From Acidiferrobacteraceae bacterium (lineage in GTDB: Bacteria; Pseudomonadota; Gammaproteobacteria; Acidiferrobacterales; Acidiferrobacteraceae), in contig DAHWKH010000036.1 in assembly GCA_027343725.1 (NCBI GenBank), positions 1-10,039 on the forward strand: a stretch of 10,039 nucleotides of DNA, in the 5' to 3' direction. Below, in pieces: positions 5,867-10,039 of the stretch. The notes beneath the pieces are model-generated. The model was not told where the DNA came from. It saw only the letters and a list, made by a program, of their open reading frames with translations, and made no database searches. The translations under genes were made by a program, and so were the position numbers. Positions within the stretch are counted from its first letter, which is position 1; each line of letters begins with the position of its first letter.

Positions 5867-5905
5867 GACTCCTGATAAAAAGGTAAAGCCCCGCGACCAG
5901 GGCCC

Positions 5906-5919
5906 GTCCCGGATGGGAC
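5906..5919. repeat. Small hairpin between prs and rplY
   Basis: A perfect 5-bp stem GTCCC/GGGAC with a four-base loop lies two bases after the prs stop. A second, weaker GCCC/GGGC pair follows at 5888-5903, then CTTTACCTTTTTATC before the rplY ribosome binding site. The U-run is separated from the strong stem, so this is not a convincing terminator. It may stabilise or process the transcript between the two genes. Confidence 0.3.
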
Positions 5920-5920
5920 C

Positions 5921-6871
5921 TCAATCCATAAAGAGCGAACTCACGGAATCTTCGTCCGCGATGCGCCTTATGGTTTCCGCAAGCAGTTCAGCCACGCTCA
6001 ACTGCCGGATCTTGGAGCAGGCGCGTGCCGGCTCCCGTAAAGGAATGGTGTCCGTCACCACGAGTTCATCCAGGACCGAATGCGTGATGCGCGCCACCGC
6101 GTCACCCGAGAGCACGGCGTGCGTGCAGTAGGCAACGACCCGCACCGCGCCGTTGGCCTTGAGCGCCGTCGCCGCCTCGCACAGCGTGTTCGCGGTGTCC
6201 ACCAAATCATCCATGAGGATGCACGAGCGCCCCTCGACTTCACCGATGATATGCATCACCTTGGCCTCGTTCGGCCGCGGCCGGCGTTTGTCGATAATCG
6301 CGAGCCCAGCCTCCAAATGCTTGGCCAAGGCGCGCGCCCGCACCACGCCGCCGACGTCCGGCGAGACCACCAAAAGATCGTCGTGGCGGTGACGCCAGAT
6401 ATCCCCCAACAAGACCGGTCCGGCATACACATTGTCGGTCGGGATACTGAAAAACCCCTGGATCTGGTCTGCGTGCAGATCCATCGTCAGGACGCGGTCC
6501 GCGCCGGCGCCGCTCACCATGTCGGCGACCAGCTTGGCGGCGATCGCGACTCGCGCGGTGCGCGGCCTGCGGTCCTGGCGGGCGTACCCGTAATAAGGGA
6601 TGACCGCCGTGATGCGCCGCGCCGAGGAACGCTTCACGGCATCCGTCAGGATCAGGAGTTCCATCAAATTGTCGTTGCTCGGGGCGCACGTCGGCTGCAC
6701 GAGAAACACGTCCCGGCCGCGCACGTTCTCCATGATCTCGACTTGAATCTCGCCGTCACTGAAGCGGCCGACGTGCGCCTTCCCGAGCGGGAGTCCCAAA
6801 TAGCGGGCCACCGATTCCGCCAGCGCCGGATTCGCGTTGCCCGTGAAAATCGCCACGTTGTCTGCTGACAC
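5921..6871 (-). CDS. prs: Ribose-phosphate pyrophosphokinase (PRPP synthase, class I)
   Basis: Prs makes 5-phosphoribosyl-1-pyrophosphate from ribose 5-phosphate and ATP, feeding purine, pyrimidine, NAD, histidine and tryptophan synthesis. The length, 316 residues, is standard (E. coli 315). Motifs in order: GRFSDGEIQVEI (35-46), the catalytic flexible loop YYGYARQDRRPR (93-104), MDLHADQIQGFF (130-141), VVSPDVGGVVRAR (168-180), and the PRPP-binding loop DDLVDTANTL (221-230). Asn replaces the commoner Gly in that last loop, a conservative variant. The start is GTG, preceded by AGAGGGAG at good spacing. Only 45 bases separate it from the tRNA-Gln 3' end, and no separate strong promoter is evident, so cotranscription through the tRNA is likely. 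Confidence 0.97.
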   Translation of the reverse strand: MSADNVAIFTGNANPALAESVARYLGLPLGKAHVGRFSDGEIQVEIMENVRGRDVFLVQPTCAPSNDNLMELLILTDAVKRSSARRITAVIPYYGYARQDRRPRTARVAIAAKLVADMVSGAGADRVLTMDLHADQIQGFFSIPTDNVYAGPVLLGDIWRHRHDDLLVVSPDVGGVVRARALAKHLEAGLAIIDKRRPRPNEAKVMHIIGEVEGRSCILMDDLVDTANTLCEAATALKANGAVRVVAYCTHAVLSGDAVARITHSVLDELVVTDTIPLREPARACSKIRQLSVAELLAETIRRIADEDSVSSLFMD

Positions 6872-6916
6872 GACTCCCTCTTTCGTTCTGGAAAGCGCCG
6901 GTTTTCCGTTTAAGAG

Positions 6917-6991
6917 TGGCTGGGGTGCCAGGATTCGAACCTGGGAATGCCGGAATCAAAATCCGGTGCCTTACCGCTTGGCGACACCCCA
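6917..6991 (-). tRNA. tRNA-Gln (anticodon TTG)
   Basis: Minus-strand cloverleaf: acceptor TGGGGTG pairs with CACCCCA and has discriminator G. The D arm carries GCC-AAGCGGTAA-GGC. The anticodon stem CCGGA/TCCGG encloses TTTTGAT with anticodon TTG. The T arm is CCAGG-TTCGAAT-CCTGG, and CCA is encoded. It is very close to the E. coli tRNA-Gln sequence. It sits between ispE and prs, the known gammaproteobacterial location. Its first 21 bases are also the last 21 bases of ispE. Confidence 0.97.
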
Positions 6992-7855
6992 ATGCGTGAC
7001 CCGATTCAGACGCGCGTGCAGCGGGTGCTCGTTCCGTGCGCGCGCAAGACAGATACGCCAGCCCGCGGGACAGGCGGCGACCACCGCTTCACCAAACGCG
7101 CGATCCGGAACCTCGAGAAAAAGCGAGGCCCCCGACCCGCTCATGCGCACCTGCCCATACTCGGCCAACCACCGCCAAGCCCGGTCGACTTCGCCGTACT
7201 GCCGGCGCACGACCGGCGCCAAGTCGTTCCCCCCGTGTCCGGCGCGGAAGTCGCGTATTGTGATGGGCGCCCGAGACCCTGTCAATTGAAGGCCGGAGAA
7301 CACGGCGGCCGTCGAGACCGAGGCCGCGGGCACCAGCACCACATACCAGGGCTCCGGCAGCGCCACGGGCTCAAGCTCCTCGCCGACCCCCTCGGCCCAG
7401 GCCGCCCGCCCGCGCACGAAAACCGGGACGTCCGCCCCGAGCCCGAGGCCCAAGGCCGCCAGCTGGTCGAGCCCCCAATCGAGCCCCCATAAGACATTGA
7501 GCGCAAGCAGAGTGGTGGCGGCGTCCGAACTCCCGCCGCCCAAGCCGCCGCCGATCGGCAACCGCTTGGTGAGGTGGATTCGCACCCCCCGGCGGCCGCC
7601 GCAGGCGGTCTGCAAGGCGCGCGCCGCCCGCAGCGTGAGGTCGCGATCCTCGTCGACCCCGGGGGGGGCGTGGGCGCGCGTGAGGCCGCCATCGTTCGTC
7701 ACCTCGAAGGTGAGATCGTCCTGCCAATCGATGAACTGAAAAACCGTCTGCAGGTTGTGATAGCCGTCCGCGCGCCGCCCCAGAACGTGCAGAAACAGAT
7801 TGATCTTCGCGGGGGCCGGCCAGACGTCCGGGACGTCCTTCACGCCTTCAGCCAT
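6971..7855 (-). CDS. ispE: 4-diphosphocytidyl-2-C-methyl-D-erythritol kinase
   Basis: IspE phosphorylates the 2-hydroxyl of CDP-methylerythritol in the MEP pathway to isopentenyl diphosphate. The 294 residues fit the GHMP kinase family (E. coli 283). PAPAKINLFLHVLGRRADGYH has the catalytic lysine (K17). The ATP-binding glycine loop is LPIGGGLGGGSSDAA (99-113). GADVPVF holds the catalytic Asp (D142), and RMSGSGASLF (237-246) is the third GHMP motif. I chose the ATG at 7855 because GAGG lies eight bases upstream. A GTG at 7843 would overlap the lolB stop in GTGA form but lacks suitable spacing. The gene overlaps lolB by 16 bases. Its 3' end (HWGVAKR-stop) runs 21 bases into tRNA-Gln. The frame stays open upstream to 8404, but that is a shadow of lolB. 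Confidence 0.95.
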   Translation of the reverse strand: MAEGVKDVPDVWPAPAKINLFLHVLGRRADGYHNLQTVFQFIDWQDDLTFEVTNDGGLTRAHAPPGVDEDRDLTLRAARALQTACGGRRGVRIHLTKRLPIGGGLGGGSSDAATTLLALNVLWGLDWGLDQLAALGLGLGADVPVFVRGRAAWAEGVGEELEPVALPEPWYVVLVPAASVSTAAVFSGLQLTGSRAPITIRDFRAGHGGNDLAPVVRRQYGEVDRAWRWLAEYGQVRMSGSGASLFLEVPDRAFGEAVVAACPAGWRICLARARNEHPLHARLNRVTHWGVAKR

Positions 7856-8451
7856 CGCTCGATCCTCAGGGTCACGACGATGCGCGGGAGGCGCCCGGAC
7901 CGCGGGCGCCGCAGGACCAGGACGCGCGGGAGGCGCCCCCAGCGGGTGAGTTCGTAGCGGCGGTAGCGGATCGACCAGCCGGCCTGGCGCAAGGAGGCGA
8001 GAAGCCCCGCGCGATCGATGCGCGTGCGCGCGGACGATCCCGGCGCCGGGACCCCGAGGATCCAGTAGCGAAGCCCGGATACCGGCAGACGCCAGCCGGT
8101 CGCGCGCGCAAGCAGAACCTTGGCGTCGGCGCCCCGAAAACGCCCGCGCTCGGTCACGAGGCGCGCGGCACCCGGGCGCGCGCGCAGGCGGAAGATGAGG
8201 CGCCCGAAGGGCCCGTAGCCCGTCATCTGCGAGGCCGCAGGCGTCACGATCCAGTGCAGCAGGAGACTGCCGCCGTGTCCGCCGCTGCGCACCCCGCCTT
8301 GGGCTGCGAGGCGAAAGCCCCGAATCGCGCGCAGCTTGCGCCGGTGCGCCGCCCAGGTCCTGTGGGGATGAGGCACGAAGGGCATGCGCGGCGGGGGCGC
8401 GCAACCCGCGAGCAGGGCCGCAAACACGAGGGCTTTGAGGGGGCGTTTCAC
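7840..8451 (-). CDS. lolB: Outer-membrane lipoprotein LolB
   Basis: LolB receives lipoproteins from the periplasmic carrier LolA and inserts them into the inner leaflet of the outer membrane. The 203-residue product begins with a short basic N-region (MKRPLK), a hydrophobic stretch ALVFAALL, and the lipobox LAGC with the lipidated cysteine at residue 17. The mature part has the incompletely closed beta-barrel features of the family. GYGPFGRLIFRLR and WRLPVSGLRYWILGVPAPG match the LolB LP-x-x-x-L-x-x-W-x-x-G signature. The start is GTG, overlapping the upstream TPR stop as GTGA. The rest of the sequence is Arg-rich and diverged, so the signature, the lipobox and the position before ispE carry the call. 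Confidence 0.9.
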   Translation of the reverse strand: MKRPLKALVFAALLAGCAPPPRMPFVPHPHRTWAAHRRKLRAIRGFRLAAQGGVRSGGHGGSLLLHWIVTPAASQMTGYGPFGRLIFRLRARPGAARLVTERGRFRGADAKVLLARATGWRLPVSGLRYWILGVPAPGSSARTRIDRAGLLASLRQAGWSIRYRRYELTRWGRLPRVLVLRRPRSGRLPRIVVTLRIERWLKA

Positions 8452-10039
8452 GGCTCGGGGTGACGCGCGAGTTCGGTCTTCAGCAAACCGCTACCCGGCG
8501 CGCGCGTCAGGGCCGTCTGCCAGAGCCTACGGGCCGCCGCCTGGCGCCCCTCCGCCCACAAGGCCGCGCCGAGATGCGCGGCGATCGTCGGGTCCTGCGA
8601 AAGCGAAAGCGCGTGCCTCAAATAGACGACGGCCTTGCGCGGGTGACCGCTGCGATAATAGGCCCAGCCGAGACTATCGATGATATCGGGGTTATCGGGG
8701 TCCATGGTCAAGGCCTGGCGCACCAGCAGCACGCCGCGCCGCTCGTGCTGCCTGGCATTAATATAGGTGTAACCCAGGGCGTTGAGGATGATGGGGTCGC
8801 GCGGATAACGCACGAGCAGGACCTTCAGGTCGCGCTCGCTTTGCGCGATATGGCCCAAGCGTTCCTCGTCCAGGGCCCGGGCGTACAGCAACGGGCCTTT
8901 GTGGCGCACATCCCGCAAGGCCTCACTCAGAACCGCGACCGCGCGCGCGTAACGATGCAGGTCCCGCAACACGCGGTTGCGCGCCAGGGCCAGCGTCGCC
9001 TGCTCGCTGTCGCTGCGCGCGCGTACGCGCGCAAGGTCGTGCAAGGCCGTTTCGGGCTGCCCGGTCTTGGCCGGCATCAACGCGAGCCGCACGGCGGCGG
9101 TGAAACGATAAGGCGGACCGACCCTTTCATAATCGCTCCGGGCGCGCGCGAAGCGGTGCTCGCGTTCCGCGATCTCGCCCAAATACAAGCGTGCGCGCGC
9201 ATCGTTCGGCGCAAGCCGCAGACTCGCCTTCAAGTCGCGCTGGGCGAGATCGAGCTTGTGGACGCGCAAGGCCAAAAGCCCCGCGGCGTACAAGACCTGC
9301 GGGTCATTCGGCGCGGCCTTGGCGATCAACCGGAATTCCGCGAGAGCGCGAGACCAATACTGGAGGGACACGAGCCGGCGCGCGTAATCCAGACGCAGCC
9401 GCGTCGCGTCCGGGTTGGCCGCGAGGAATGTGCGCGCAAACCGCAACGACGCCCGGGGCGAGCCGGCCCAGAGGATCCGCGCCTTCAGAACCGCGGCGTC
9501 CTCCCAATGGGGCTTTAAACGCAATGCGCGATCGACGGCCCTTGAGGCCTCGCGCACGTGGTCGTAGCGACGCGCGAGATTGGCCAACACATAGAGTCCG
9601 ACGGGGTCGGTCGGATAGTGGCGTACGAGCGCGCGCAGGCTCGCAAGCACCGCGGGCGCCGGATGCTGGCGCAAGAGCAACGTCCCGATGCGCTCGAAGC
9701 CAAACGCCAGGGCGCCCGAGCCCTCCTCGCGATCGACGAGCGCCAAGGCCCCCCGGAATCCCTGCTCCGCGGCGCGCGTATGGCCAAGACCGAGTTCGGC
9801 GTCGGCGAGCGCCTCGCGCGCATCGACGCTCCGCGGTTCGGCCGAAAGCCACAGGCGCGCCAGGCGCTCGGCCTGCGGATAGCGACGCGCATACAACGAC
9901 AACAAGGCCGAGCGGCGGGTGAGGCCGAGGTCCCCGCTCTCCTGGGCCGCGCGCCCGAAGGCCTGCGCGGCGGCCCCGAGGCGCCCGCGTTGCCCGGCGA
10001 TATCCCCGACCAACACGTGATAGAACAGGCTATCCCTTA
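8448..10039 (-). CDS. TPR-repeat protein upstream of lolB (5' end outside window)
   Basis: At least 530 residues are visible. The frame is open to the window edge (...RDSLFYHVLVGDIAGQRGRLGAAAQAF), so the TTG at 10016 is probably not the start and a signal peptide may lie outside. It is made of tandem tetratricopeptide-like helix pairs. Examples are DPVGLYVLANLARRYDHVREASRAVDRALRLKP split over two repeats, NDPQVLYAAGLLALRVHKLDLA, NDARARLYLGEIAERE, and the C-terminal pair NPDIIDSLGWAYYRSGHPRKA and PTIAAHLGAALWAEGRQAA. That last pair, with the gene order, matches the family represented by Pseudomonas PA4667, a TPR protein encoded before lolB. TPRs are protein-binding scaffolds. A role in outer-membrane or envelope assembly is inferred from the neighbour only. 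No enzymatic motif is seen. Confidence 0.88.
   Translation of the reverse strand, partial: RDSLFYHVLVGDIAGQRGRLGAAAQAFGRAAQESGDLGLTRRSALLSLYARRYPQAERLARLWLSAEPRSVDAREALADAELGLGHTRAAEQGFRGALALVDREEGSGALAFGFERIGTLLLRQHPAPAVLASLRALVRHYPTDPVGLYVLANLARRYDHVREASRAVDRALRLKPHWEDAAVLKARILWAGSPRASLRFARTFLAANPDATRLRLDYARRLVSLQYWSRALAEFRLIAKAAPNDPQVLYAAGLLALRVHKLDLAQRDLKASLRLAPNDARARLYLGEIAEREHRFARARSDYERVGPPYRFTAAVRLALMPAKTGQPETALHDLARVRARSDSEQATLALARNRVLRDLHRYARAVAVLSEALRDVRHKGPLLYARALDEERLGHIAQSERDLKVLLVRYPRDPIILNALGYTYINARQHERRGVLLVRQALTMDPDNPDIIDSLGWAYYRSGHPRKAVVYLRHALSLSQDPTIAAHLGAALWAEGRQAAARRLWQTALTRAPGSGLLKTELARHPEP

Noticed and set aside
4532..5875. Long plus-strand open frame (447 codons) across pth and rplY
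   Set aside because: A shadow in G+C-rich DNA. The minus strand carries complete pth and rplY with all active-site or domain motifs.
7855..8404. N-terminal extension of ispE to 8404
   Set aside because: The extension is Arg/Ala-rich out-of-frame lolB sequence. The family start and a ribosome binding site place ispE at 7855.

Overview
The window suggests a G+C-rich gammaproteobacterium. LolB points to a Gram-negative cell with Lol lipoprotein sorting. The minus-strand order TPR lipoprotein-type gene, lolB, ispE, tRNA-Gln, prs, rplY, pth, ychF is a known gammaproteobacterial arrangement (Pseudomonas has it). The genus cannot be fixed from the sequence; an acidophilic sulfur/iron oxidiser type is only a guess.

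Positions 3361-10039 are a compact housekeeping block read entirely from the minus strand. The TPR gene, lolB and ispE overlap one another. The ispE 3' end overlaps the tRNA-Gln gene by 21 bases. prs, rplY, pth and ychF follow with short, zero or negative spacing. Several starts are non-ATG: lolB GTG, prs GTG, pth TTG. The block joins outer-membrane lipoprotein insertion (LolB), the isoprenoid MEP pathway (IspE), PRPP supply (Prs) and translation functions (L25, peptidyl-tRNA hydrolase, YchF, two tRNAs). It ends with tRNA-Met(CAT), which has its own good sigma-70-like promoter.

Positions 1-3360, downstream of the tRNA-Met 3' end, are accessory and decayed. Next to the tRNA lies an IS200/IS605-type element with divergent tnpA (plus strand) and tnpB (minus strand). 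Each gene is broken by one in-frame TAG codon. Beyond tnpB is a 5'-truncated phospholipase D family pseudogene with about four frameshifts, starting 3 bases after the tnpB stop. At the far end is a VapBC toxin-antitoxin operon that looks intact, with vapC cut by the window edge.

The most unusual signal is a 21-bp hairpin-forming unit. It is inserted cleanly and in frame in both transposon genes: one copy directly after the catalytic tyrosine codon of tnpA, and three tandem copies inside the first zinc-knuckle of tnpB. Removing the units restores the expected family sequence at both sites. This looks like a very small palindromic insertion element that has entered the IS at two places.
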